Shown here: positions 52,701-60,610 of the stretch, one piece after another
How positions within the stretch are numbered: the stretch's first letter is position 1
How the letters are laid out: each line of letters opens with the position of its first letter
DNA from: Leptothermofonsia sp049200465
GTDB lineage: Bacteria > Cyanobacteriota > Cyanobacteriia > Leptolyngbyales > Leptolyngbyaceae
DNA: 64,000 nucleotides
Reading direction: 5' to 3'
NCBI RefSeq assembly: GCF_049200465.1
Contig: NZ_CP120836.1
Span: 4,402,001-4,466,000 of the forward strand
Notes under the pieces: generated by a model
What the model was told of the DNA's origin: nothing
Database searches by the model: none
What the model saw: the letters and a program-made list of their open reading frames with translations, nothing else
Translations under genes and position numbers: made by a program

Positions 52701-53418
52701 CACGCTTGATCGTGTCAGGTTTGAACAGGTTTGCATTGTATTTCAGCAGCCCTGAAATAGCTTGCCCTTGCTGAAAGATGAGTAGGTGCAAGTCTGAATT
52801 TTCCTCTGTAGGTACCCATTCTTCCCAATCTTCAACCACGGAACTGCCATCAATGAAGGTGACGGCGACTGGTAAATCGGATTGGACGTTTGGCCTATTG
52901 TGTACCAATAACCGCTCCTGCAATGCTCCTGACTGACCTCGAATTCCCTTCAAAGCAACTGAGGTATAACCGATCAACTCTTGAACTTTTAATTGCCCCG
53001 ATAAGTGGGTGCAAATTTCCATAATGGAGGTTTCAGCTGTAGCCAGTTTATGAATTGTAAGTTTCAGGGAAATGGTTTCTTGCTGAGTGTAGCGATACAG
53101 TAAGACGTTGAATGCGGCGAGTAAGAGCGATCGCTCCTCCATGTCATCGCTCCTGTGCAAGAGACTGGTGAGGCGATCGGACAGAGCAAATTGATACCAT
53201 TCAGGTTGATAGGGAGTAGTCGGTGTTTTAAGAAAATCGCTGGGTAATTGTAAAAGCGTTCGTTCTTGATGATGGGTCTGCCTCAGAATCACTTTTTTCT
53301 CATGGTTTTGAAAGCCTGATTCTGGACCTGATTTAATTGATTTATCCAATGGAGAAACTGATTCAAAGCCCATATCTACATCATTTTGAGAAAACGCTTT
53401 TTGATTCGTGACGACCAC
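46768..53418 (-). CDS. Two-module non-ribosomal peptide synthetase with thioesterase
   Basis: About 2216 residues from the chosen start. The order is: truncated condensation-like region (about 60-275), A1 (YTSGTTGKPKG near 436), carrier PCP1 (FFALGGHSLL near 827), C (MHHIASDGW near 1025), A2 (YTSGSTGKPKG near 1499), PCP2 (FFELGGHSLS near 1892) and thioesterase (GESFGG near 2032, LLDAVAP, GDHLGI). The N-terminal C remnant lacks the HHxxxDG half. Aligned by eye to GrsA, the A1 pocket residues are S-I-F-H-V-S-I-C-M-K, so the Asp that binds the alpha-amino group is replaced by Ser. A2 reads D-I-L-Q-L-G-M-V-W-K, close to known glycine codes. There are no methylation or epimerisation domains. GTG 53418 is chosen because GAAAGGAG lies 7 nt upstream; GTG 53529 and ATG 53373 are alternatives. 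It is convergent with clpC. Confidence 0.92.
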   Translation of the reverse strand: MVVTNQKAFSQNDVDMGFESVSPLDKSIKSGPESGFQNHEKKVILRQTHHQERTLLQLPSDFLKTPTTPYQPEWYQFALSDRLTSLLHRSDDMEERSLLLAAFNVLLYRYTQQETISLKLTIHKLATAETSIMEICTHLSGQLKVQELIGYTSVALKGIRGQSGALQERLLVHNRPNVQSDLPVAVTFIDGSSVVEDWEEWVPTEENSDLHLLIFQQGQAISGLLKYNANLFKPDTIKRVSGHLQVLVEGMLSEQSWAIAQLPLLTQAESHQLRVEWASIPAPYPQNPIHRKIEVHAVQQPDAIALTFKDQHLTYAELNQRANQLAHYLISAGVGAETRVAVCVQPSLEVLVALLGVFKAGGVYVPLDPTYPIDRLSVILEDTQPRVLLTQSHLLPNLPVTSKSVFYFDRDWETIQHQPTHNPRIEIASDQTAYIVYTSGTTGKPKGVMVSHKNLVNYIQVAQDRYGFNQNDVMPAIARFTFSITFFELLSPLVAGGRLVILERDHILDFKRMTQTLEEVTVVHASPSLLKKLLVYIQDNGLDIQKFDNLRHVSSGGDIVSADLLETMKRVFRHAEIYVIYGCSEVSCMGCTFPVRRNEIVTKTWVGKPFSNVSVRLYDPHQNLVPIGVVGEIYIGGTGVAKGYLNRDELTQEKFVVIDGQRFYRTGDLGRFSADGNLEILGRSDFQIQLRGIRIEPGEIETTLRQFPGVREAVVVARELWNGEEGLVAYLVLDKALNPTIENIRLFLQAKLPDYMVPARLMVLDALPVNANQKVDRRALPAPELAPPDSNPASYVAPRTRLEELLVDIWAKTLGVERVGVEDDFFALGGHSLLAAQVIYRLQAALKLEIPISRLFERPTIATLAEYLSPLCESGTPHSATWEPITPTARETNLPASFSQEQLWFLSHLEGGSVAYNIPLAFRLVGALNVVALEQSLTEIVRRHETLRTTFPVVDGSPIQQILPPPPFRLSVVDLQALPETDRIAEVHRLGREEAQQPFNLAVDLLLRGKLLQLGEGDRVLLLTMHHIASDGWSLALFRKELATLYTAFSQGAASPLSPLPIQYADFVHWQQQWLQQDFVHQQLAYWKQQLAGAPSLLELPSDRPRPAIQSFRGGTESVTLDVELTRQLKQLSQRTGSTLYMTLLAVFATLLSRYSGCQDLVIGSPVANRKRSEIESLIGFFINLLALRVNLKGNPSFLELLGRVRQVALDAYANQDVPFERVVEAVQPERNLSYSPLFQVLLILQNTPAESLNFPGLTVTPLRVDHGTSKYDLTLMVEETEAGLVADFEYNGDLFDRVTITRMIGHFQTLLQAIVSDPEQPIAALPLLTDSERHQLLVEWNDTALAYPQDHCIHQLIEAQVERTPDKIAIVFEQSSLTYRELNQRANQLAHTLRSQGVGPDSLIGICVERSLEMVVGLLGILKAGGSYVPLDPAYPRERLALMIEDSQLPLLITQQALRNQFSEPNVQVICLDTDWPAIAQHNDENLDSGVTPENLAYTIYTSGSTGKPKGVQICHRAAVNFLHSMRFAPGLTEQDVLLAVTTISFDIAVLELYLPLMVGAQIVLATRAVASDADRLAEILAQAGVTVLQATPATWRMLLSGGWQGDRRLKMLCGGEAMPRDLADQLLEKEGELWNMYGPTETTVWSAAYQVRPGKGAVPVAGPIANTQIYVLEEFSDRQTISLRPTPIGISGEVHIGGEGLARGYLNRPELTAERFIKDPFRDQPGARLYKTGDLARYRPDGTLEFLGRIDHQVKLRGFRIELGEIESLLNQHPNVKQAVAIVREDEPGDQRLVAYLTIQGNLSPTPLELRQFLKQKLPGYMVPAAFVVLEALPLTPNGKVDRRALPVLDLSSSEGDRSDFVAPRDELERQLTEIWETVLQVKPIGIRDNFFELGGHSLSAVRVWAQVEKLLGKTLPITALLQSPTIEDIANLLRIADGDDEVLSDLVPLRTGGNKPPLFCIYGILLYRELAEHLDPDQPVYGVYLQEEVDLIKTGRVDLHSALFSNAQTIAARYLKAIRTLQPHGPYYLAGESFGGVIAYEMAQQLQAEGEEVALVALLDAVAPNSLSFFKRFQIHWQMLLKQGHIYLAERWQENMQLLRRQLSSPFRKVNQHLHSIGAQISQEFASTDSEDIRQEVRDRVLQSYFPQPYTGRVVLFRATEQNLFEGNLDKDLGWEPFIKDFHAFDVPGDHLGILKAPNVQVIADRLKPYLVQ

Positions 53419-53967
53419 CGCAAAGCTCCTTTCTGCACAGCAAACTTTCCTAAGTCTGCTTAAAGACTCAAAAGCACTCAGGTAGAAAATTTCAATTAAG
53501 GCGAGATAGCGAACTGCTGCTAATAGCACTCAAAATCTGGTTTCAGAGCGCGCCCTGGGGTTAGCAGTTAGTTCATGATTGGTACTTAAAATTCAAATAG
53601 CTTTATCTACCTACTTAACAGAAATTTAACAGAAATAGCCATAAAAACTACTCTTTTCTATTAAGACCAATTCAATATGAGGATGCGTAGAATCAGAGCC
53701 CTCTGTAGTCCCCTTGGTAAGAGGGACGGCGACAGCCGGGGGTTGATAATGTACAGCTTCATAAAACATTGGTATAAGAAGACTAAGAATAATAGTTCTT
53801 CTCATATAAACTTCATCACTCACCCTACTTTTCGAGACAAATTAGCATTGGATAGTAAATTTTATCGATGGTAACGATAAAAGTTTGAAAATCCTTAGAG
53901 CTTTTAAGAATTTGTCAATAAGCACCATCTATTAACTGATTGACCTCAATATTGGCTGTCCTGGGAG

Positions 53968-54055
53968 GGTGTTCTAGAAACAGGGCTCTGACTCCTCGAA
54001 ACCCTGATTCCCTCAACCCCCTTTCCAGGATTGCCACAAACAATTTGACAAACCC
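53968..54055 (-). repeat. Repeat family E, copy 2
   Basis: On the minus strand it reads AGGGTTTGTCAAATTGTTTG, GGCAATCCTGGAAAGG, GAGGGAATCAGGGTTTCGAGG and CTGTTTCTAGAACACC. This matches the element at 22742-22831. CTGGGAG lies on both sides (53961-53967 and 54060-54066), a likely target-site duplication. Confidence 0.65.
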
Positions 54056-54604
54056 TCTGCTGGGAGTTTGGTGATAAACTTCGCCTATCACCAAAACAAA
54101 ATCAATATTCCAGGGGTTTTGTTTGGGGTGAAAGAGTAGCTTAAACCACTCTTTCACCGGTAAGCCGGGAGAGCCTCAGTATTCCAGAGGTTCTGTGTGG
54201 AATCCAGGAGTTTCTTGTGCACCCCCTTCACCGACATACTGAAAGAGCCAAATCCCTTTCTGTGGGAAAGCACTTTCCAAATCCCTGGAAAGATTGCCGT
54301 ATTGCCATGCCAATTAAAGTGATGCTATCCCTTTTTCTTGTTTAAATGAGTAGCTGCAATCCGACCTATTACTATGATCCAAAGTAACATGATGGTTTTG
54401 AGGATGCCGTATATCTTCAGAAAGTTCATCATAAAAATATGAATTCATGATTATACAAGGGGACATCTAGCCTTGGAAACATCATTGTTTCTTAACGATT
54501 CAAGTACAGTTTTTGGTAGTTTCGTACTTGTACAGAGCTAAAGGGTATTTAAATTTTTTGTAAATTGAGGCACCGTAGTTTTACGGCAGTTTTTAGTGAA
54601 CATC

Positions 54605-54718
54605 TATAATCACCTTTGGTTTGGTTAGGACACTAAATTTGAGGAGGCGTGCGGACTTTCTCTCCCAGCCAGGGTTTCCACCTCTGCACCCTGTCCTAAC
54701 CATAATGACTACCGCTAC
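54605..54718 (-). repeat. Repeat family A, copy 4
   Basis: GGTTAGGACACTAAATTTGAGG (54623-54644) and CCTCTGCACCCTGTCCTAAC (54681-54700), then CATAATGACTACCGCTA, match the right half of the 59608-59723 copy in the same orientation. The central hairpin is altered to TCTCTCCCAGCCAGGG. Confidence 0.65.
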
Positions 54719-54813
54719 AAAATCCTGGTAATGATGCATGTAATGATTGGTTTTTCAAGGGTCCTCTACGCCCTTGAAAGCATTCTTATGCAGGACTACC
54801 AAAATCTCATGGA

Positions 54814-57423
54814 TCAGTTGATGGATGGGCTGATTGGCAACTCAATCGTGAAGCAGGTTTGGTTAGCGGTGCTTGCAACGTAAATTTTGCCGCCCAGATG
54901 TTGGGTCATTTTTTTCACAAGTGCCAGACCAAGTCCCGTTCCGCCCTGTTTCCAACGATCAATGCCTGGAACCCGATAAAATTTTTCAAAAATGTTTGGG
55001 AGTTCACCCGCCGGGATTTCAACCCCGAAGTTACACACATCTAATACAAAGGACAAGGGTGAGGAAAGGAGGGATAAACCGTTTTTTGGTAGTTTTTCAG
55101 TTTCTGCTTCATTTCTGATCGTCTTTGTAGATACCTTAATCCGTTCGCCGGGTGGTGTGTACTTGCAAGCATTGTTTAATAGTTCAGTCAGGATTCGATC
55201 CAAACAAGTGGGGTCAGACATGATGACAGGTAATTCGGTTGAAATTTCAACCTGCAAAACTTGCTGACGGCTACGGATTCGTTCCTGAAAGGAATCTGCA
55301 ATTTGAGACACCCATTCTTGCAAGTGAATAGGTTCCAAGTTTAAGGACTGAGTACCTGATGTCAGGCGTTGCAGGTCGAGGAGGTCATTAATCAAATCTG
55401 CTTCACGATCGCACTCCATCTGCAAAATTTTGAGGTAGCGATCGCGTTTTTTCTCTGTCGGTGGACAGCTTCAGCATTTGAATGGCCATTTTCATGTTGG
55501 CAATGGGTGTCCGCAATTCATGGGAAACGGTACTCAAGAAGTCATCTTTCAGATGGTTCAGTTCTTCCAGGGCTTTCACCTGAATTTGAGCTTGCTGGTA
55601 AAGGCGGGCCTGGCGAATTGCGATCGCGCACTGGTTTGCGACTTGTTGTACCAGGCGAATCTCCTGATCGTTGAAAATTTCTTCCTTTTCCTTAAACACC
55701 CATAGATCTCCCAGAACCCCCTGATCATCAAAAATTGGGCAGCTTAAAATCGCCGTTTGTTTGCAGGTCGGGCGGGCGGGGTTGGGAATGGTCATGCAAA
55801 ATTGGAAATATTGGCATTTCAAGAGCTGCTGGTACACCTCTGGTAGAGAAGCCATGGGAATCACCAGTCCTTGAATGGGAGGCAATGTTTTAGTGTTCTC
55901 CGGTCAGAAGCTTATTGGGTAAATTGGTGGTCATGGTTGCCAGTTGAGCCAGGGGACGAACTAACTGGCGACTGATGAGTACCGAAAAAAATAAGGGCCA
56001 ATACTGCGATCGCCAAAATGATGGCTAAGTTGCGGACATAGAGACTTTGAATACTGTGAGCATTGGGTTTTATCGAAGCTTCTATAATTGCTGTCCATGG
56101 CAGTCCAGGTGAAATTGCCGTTTCCCGAACGAAGGGAGAATTCATTCAGCGTGCCATCGCTAATTGACTCCCCTTCTTGGGAAACCACTGATAGGTCTGA
56201 TCTTTTAGCGGAGTAATGTCACCTTCGTGACGCAGGTTAAATGCCTGACCCATTTTCCGGTCAGGTTGGGTGCTAACAACCACTGAATGGTTGCGACCGA
56301 CCAGTGTGATCTGTACACTTCGTTCACTAGCGTAGTTTTTCAGCAATGCTTCAATTCGATCCAGGGCAATTTCACCCGCTACAAATCCCAGTAACTCTGG
56401 ACCTTGAACAATTGGCACGTTCAAGATGACTTTGGGAGGTAAATTTTCATTTGCTCTGACAGGATCAGATAGGATGGGCTGTAGGGTTGTTTGAGATGTT
56501 TGAATCTAGGACTGGTTAATCGGGTGGGCGATCGCCAGGTTCTCTGGGGGTTCGGTACTGGCTAAAATAATGGTTTTATCAGTACTAATTACAGTAAGAG
56601 CAACAAGATCGGGCAACAGCCGCTTGGATAGTACAAGACGCTGCTGGAGATGCTCTGGTGAAGTTACACCCTCGGTCGCCCCAAGATGAGCCAGTTCATT
56701 GAAGCCCTGAAGGTATTGACTGTACCAGGAACGCACTTCTGCCAATGCACTAGCAGAAACCTGGTTGAGTTCTGACTGAGCTGTTGTTTTGATGGTTTCA
56801 ACCACGCCACGACTTGCCAGCACAATTAGCAGCAACGTTGGCAAAAATACAAAAGCAACCAACAGGTTAAATAACGTTTGCTGAAAAGAAAGGGTATTAA
56901 CCGCTCTGGAACGACGCAACCATCGGTGAACGGGTAAATGGGTGATTAGTAAACTGGCAATCAGTGCATTGAGAATCCCATTAACAGGTTGTTTTAGCAG
57001 GATAATCTGTGCCTGTATTGGATCCAGTTGCAAAATTTGGGAATAGAACAGCCAGATTAACGGCATCCCAATCCAGAGCCAGAAGATACCGTCCAGTAAA
57101 ACAATGTTTTAGTGGTAACGGTGAAAGAGCCAGCCAACAACCAGCGCTTCACAGGTAAAGATGATAGCTGCGTAGGGATGCCCCCACAGGAAATATGTGC
57201 AACTGCCTGCAATAAGTCCAGCCAGGGTACCCCAACCGACTCCATAGAGGGACATCACAATCCAGACAGGGATGGAACCAAAAACAAAGTCAATCTTAAA
57301 GAATAGTGTCCATCGGGTCAGATTACCCACATAGCCAGCCAATAACAGCAGCAACAATCCCAAACTCGCTCTGTGCCACCGCAACAATTGCAACGAGTTT
57401 ATCAATTGCTGCTTCAACCCCAT
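54814..57423 (-). pseudogene. Large membrane sensor histidine kinase, broken by many frameshifts
   Basis: Minus-strand fragments in different frames line up in the order of one kinase of about 860 residues. They are a multi-helix membrane start (LLLLLLAGYVGNLTRW..GTLAGLIAGSCTYFLWG; 57423-57109), more helices and LNALIASLLITHLPVH, and an extracytoplasmic Cache-like part (57066-56506 and 56424-56146). Then come a membrane helix (LAIILAIAVLALIFFG), a GAF domain (55885 region), a His box SHELRTPIANMKMAIQML, and an ATPase domain (ELLNNACKYTPPGERI, GGTGLGLALVKKMTQHLGG; to 54814). Stops or shifts occur near 57110, 56506, 56146, 55960, 55900 and 55410. Either the gene is dead or this stretch has many sequencing errors. 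Confidence 0.8.
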
Positions 57424-57628
57424 TTGCTCCGCCTTTTGTGCCTGAACTCAACTAAGAACTTATTCAACAACTTGTCCATCTCTGTTATGAGTAATGCTCT
57501 TAACTGAATAATGCTCTGAACCAATGGTTGATCTTTTTCTATAGAAAGTTTCATGGCCTATTCCACTGGATGTCCCCAGTGAGGTGAGCGGTAGCGATTG
57601 AAATTACAATTGGTAACTGCAAGCCAAT

Positions 57629-58804
57629 TTAGCTGACTGGGGAAACCAGCGGCAGATCTGAGTTCTGTTCCAGATTACCCATATTGCGCTCATCAATCTC
57701 GCCCGTTGTCAGGAAGCGGAATGTTTCTTGATAAAGGCTTTGCCAGAAGCGATTGCTCATTCCCTGACTAACTTCCGTTGGGTCAACCATAGGGTGGGGT
57801 ACCAGATCCTGCGCTCTGTAGAAATAGTAGCGGTTACCCTGTCGCTCTTCGCCTGTCTTCTCATAGAACTCCTGGTTAGCTTTAATGTCTGCGGCATCTT
57901 CATTTTCTGTTAACACCATAAAGATTGGAGTATCTTGTAGCGCGCGAATAGCTTGACCACTCATGACATAGCTACTGCCAAAGCGGTCTGCGGCTGTAAA
58001 GCATCCCACTGGAAATTTTAGGTTGGGGTCCCATCCTGTTTCTTTGATATCAAGTGGACCTGCCAGGTTGATGTATTTTCGATTCTCCTCTCCATATACC
58101 TTCAGCAGGGGAGCATAGGCAACAACCTTTTCAATCCGTTCGGGTCGGGCGGCAGCCAGTCCCAACGCAACTGTTCCGCCCACCGAAAGCCCAAGGGTAT
58201 AAATGGGACCTGGCATAGCTTCCAGCTCATTGAGCCGCGCTTCTGCATGATACAGAAACTCCATATGGCTGGAGATGAAGTACTTCTCAAAATCTGGATC
58301 GTCGGGATATTCGATCGCTTGGATGATGTCGAGCAGTCGTGGTTCAATCGCAACCAGGCGGGCCACTAATGCCATTTGCTGAAGTGGGGTCAGGTGGCCT
58401 TTCCCGTTAGAACTGCTTGCCATGTTAGCAAAGAAGTTTTGCAATACCGGGTCCTTTGCTACTTTTTCCTTCAAGGGAACGGCAATCTCTGGTTTCAGAT
58501 CAACCTGGGGCCAGTTTTTGGCAGGATTCACATAAGCATGACCTGCCAATCCACATTGATAGACATTAAAGCCGTTGCGAAACAAATAGTCTGCTAGCCG
58601 CCAGGTCTGGTGGGGTTTGGCACTGAAGCCATGGAAAATCATGACGGTGCCCCGGATGGAATTCCCTGATTCATGGAACAGGTAGTAGGGGTATGCACCT
58701 TCTCGACGATCTGGATGGCTGTCAATGGTGCGAATGTAGGCATCAATTGACTGCTTTGCCTGATTAATTTGGTCAGTGGTCGGAAGGATGGCATGGTTGG
58801 TCAT
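57629..58804 (-). CDS. Alpha/beta hydrolase
   Basis: A 391-residue serine hydrolase. The oxyanion region is GTVMIFHGFSAKPHQTWRLADYLF, the nucleophile elbow is LGLSVGGTVALGLA (Ser near 213), and a late acid and His are likely in VLTENEDAAD and LVPHPMVDP. No signal peptide is seen. The substrate is unknown. It may be co-transcribed with the DUF924 gene upstream (149-bp gap), though a repeat-like spacer (GAGTTTTGAG) lies between them. Confidence 0.8.
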   Translation of the reverse strand: MTNHAILPTTDQINQAKQSIDAYIRTIDSHPDRREGAYPYYLFHESGNSIRGTVMIFHGFSAKPHQTWRLADYLFRNGFNVYQCGLAGHAYVNPAKNWPQVDLKPEIAVPLKEKVAKDPVLQNFFANMASSSNGKGHLTPLQQMALVARLVAIEPRLLDIIQAIEYPDDPDFEKYFISSHMEFLYHAEARLNELEAMPGPIYTLGLSVGGTVALGLAAARPERIEKVVAYAPLLKVYGEENRKYINLAGPLDIKETGWDPNLKFPVGCFTAADRFGSSYVMSGQAIRALQDTPIFMVLTENEDAADIKANQEFYEKTGEERQGNRYYFYRAQDLVPHPMVDPTEVSQGMSNRFWQSLYQETFRFLTTGEIDERNMGNLEQNSDLPLVSPVS

Positions 58805-58953
58805 TGAGGATGTCTCCTGGGGCAGTAAAGTTGTTAGTTGTTGGTTGTTAGTCGGGTGAGAGGGATGGAGTTTGAGTTTTGAGTTCAGGGAAAAAGGAGG
58901 GGATGGGGGATAGTAGGGATGGGGCCTGGGTCGAGGTGAAAGGCAAACCTGAA

Positions 58954-59532
58954 TTAGAAGGAAGAACCTGGTTGTTTTAGAAACTCTTCTTCCTCTGGTG
59001 TGATTGATCGTCCCAGAATGGCATTGCGGTGAGGAAATCGTCCAAAACGTTCGATCACCGCTTGATGCTTTTGGGCATAGGTATAGCCATCGGGTACATC
59101 TGGATGGTCGCGCAGGGGATGAAACAACTCAACGCACTGATTCTGATGGGATAGATCCTCACTGTGCATCAGGGGCAGATAGACAAACCAGCGTTTCACG
59201 GGAGGGAGAGCCTGGTGAAAGCCGCGGGCGATCGCTGCCTGGGCCACCGCCAGAGCCTGATTATCTGTCGCAAATGCCTGGGGCTGATCCCGAAACATGT
59301 TACGGGGAAACTGATCCAGCAGCAAGATCAATGCCAGAGAACCCTCCGGCGTTTGCTGCCAGTGGTCTAGCTGACCGGCTGCTGCCTGCTCATAGATAGC
59401 CTGAAAACGAGTTCGAATTTCCTGGTCAAAGTCTGGATTTTTGGAAAACCAGACTTTTCGAGCTTTACCACTACCTGGCTCGTCAGGTGAGCGGTTGAAC
59501 CAGAAGTTCAAGATTTCTTCGGGTTGGGACAT
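58954..59532 (-). CDS. DUF924 family protein
   Basis: A 192-residue all-helical protein with the family landmarks ILNFWF near the N-terminus, LDQFPRNMFRDQPQAFATD in the middle, and FGRFPHRNAILGR near the C-terminus. The family is widespread and resembles TPR-like helical proteins, with no defined biochemical role. Normal length. Confidence 0.9.
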   Translation of the reverse strand: MSQPEEILNFWFNRSPDEPGSGKARKVWFSKNPDFDQEIRTRFQAIYEQAAAGQLDHWQQTPEGSLALILLLDQFPRNMFRDQPQAFATDNQALAVAQAAIARGFHQALPPVKRWFVYLPLMHSEDLSHQNQCVELFHPLRDHPDVPDGYTYAQKHQAVIERFGRFPHRNAILGRSITPEEEEFLKQPGSSF

Positions 59533-60011
59533 TTAAGGGGGAAGGGGGGGGATTCTGGGGGTAGCACGCCAGGGAGAAGGGGGTTTGCATTTCTGGAGAA
59601 AAAAGTACTATAGCTCTACGCAGGTGCGTTAGGACATTGGAATCAGAGAGGGAGTGGGGGCTTCGCCCACAGCCAGGGGTTCCACCCCTGCACCCCGTCC
59701 TAACCATAATGACTACCGCTATACTTTTCTTCAAAGGGCCAGGCTTGCGCGTGTGCCCTCTCCATGAGAAACCTACACTGGCTTTCCTCCATTTTTCCTA
59801 CTGATTCTGGGTGGTTTTTAAATAAAAAAGAAAGTAACGGTTCGTACCGCACTAATCATCCAGCGCAATCGGTTAACCCGATCGCTTTCACAAGGTTTTC
59901 TAAAAATTTCCCCACTGCCAGTGAACTACCCAGGAAAAAATGCTAGGTACCTCCACTAACCGTGGGGAGTTAAAAATTTATATTCTGTACTGTACCACTC
60001 TGACCAATCAC
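59533..60011. other. Spacer with repeat family A, downstream of apcD
   Basis: There is no gene in these 479 bases. A family A element occupies 59608-59723. The remainder is low in features; CTCCCCACGG near 59960 (minus strand) could form a weak hairpin after apcD. Confidence 0.5.
59608..59723 (-). repeat. Repeat family A, copy 5
   Basis: The best-preserved copy, at 116 bp. It runs from CTATAGCTCTACGCAGGTGCGTTAGGACATTGG-type left end (given here as CTATAGCTCTACG and GTTAGGACATTGG) to CGTCCTAACCATAATGAC and TACCGCTATA. The centre has GGGGGCTTCGCCC. It is nearly identical in inverse orientation to 30855-30973, implying recent movement or strong selection. Confidence 0.8.
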
Positions 60012-60497
60012 TCAAGACATGGCCTGAATGATGAAATCAAAGTAGGGAGCTGCTTCAAGGGCATCTTCAGGGGACAACAGAGCCAGGGAAGCAGCCTTCA
60101 AACAGCGAATCGCCTCTGCCATTCCAGGAACGGGCACCCCCAAAGCGTTATACATTTCGCGGGCTCCAATGATCCCAATCGACTCAATTGGTTCCTTGCT
60201 ACCTGAGAGAATCCCATAGGTCACCAGGCGCAAGTACCAACCGTAGTCACGCAGGCAGAGGGCACGTTGCTTATCGCCATAGGCATTGCCACCGGGAGCA
60301 ATGAAATCAGGGCGCTTCTTCCAAAGTTCCTTACTGGCTTCTTGAACAATTTTTCTTTCATTTTCAGACAGCGTCTGCGCAATGCGAGTCCGCTGTTCAC
60401 CCGTTTTAAAGAAGTTCTCCAATCCCTGGAGTTCGCCGGAGGTTGGATAGCGCAGTTCGTCGTCAGCTTGAAGAATGACTTGACTAATTACACTCAT
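60012..60497 (-). CDS. apcD: Allophycocyanin alpha-B subunit ApcD
   Basis: A 161-residue phycobiliprotein. The N-terminus MSVISQVILQADDELRYPTSGEL and the end APYFDFIIQAMS match ApcD. The phycocyanobilin-binding Cys81 lies in RALCLRDYGWYLRLVTYG. ApcD is a terminal emitter of the phycobilisome core, needed for efficient energy flow, mainly to photosystem I. It is monocistronic and about 25 kb from apcE. Confidence 0.95.
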   Translation of the reverse strand: MSVISQVILQADDELRYPTSGELQGLENFFKTGEQRTRIAQTLSENERKIVQEASKELWKKRPDFIAPGGNAYGDKQRALCLRDYGWYLRLVTYGILSGSKEPIESIGIIGAREMYNALGVPVPGMAEAIRCLKAASLALLSPEDALEAAPYFDFIIQAMS

Positions 60498-60610
60498 GAT
60501 TATGGCTGTCTCTGGATATCACTCAGTAGTTTAGCGACTGAAGGGGACACAAAGGAAGGGGGAATGGGGGTGTTGTCCTCATTAACTTCACACAAGTTAA
60601 CAAACGGCGA

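Larger units (their letters stand above)
53419..54813. other. NRPS upstream spacer with repeats
   Basis: There is no gene in these 1395 bases. They comprise the NRPS leader, an A/T-rich stretch with several TTAACAGAAAT-type boxes (53610-53640), a family E copy (53961-54066 including flanks), further A/T-rich sequence, and a family A copy (54605-54718). Short plus- and minus-strand ORFs here are explained by the repeats. Confidence 0.55.

Noticed and set aside
53915..54157. Minus-strand ORF with VAILERGLRESGF
   Set aside because: The same peptide appears at 22750-22830 because both are translations of repeat family E.
59483..59734. Minus-strand ORF with VVIMVRTGCRGGTP
   Set aside because: It is a translation of repeat family A; the same peptide occurs at 30870-30970.
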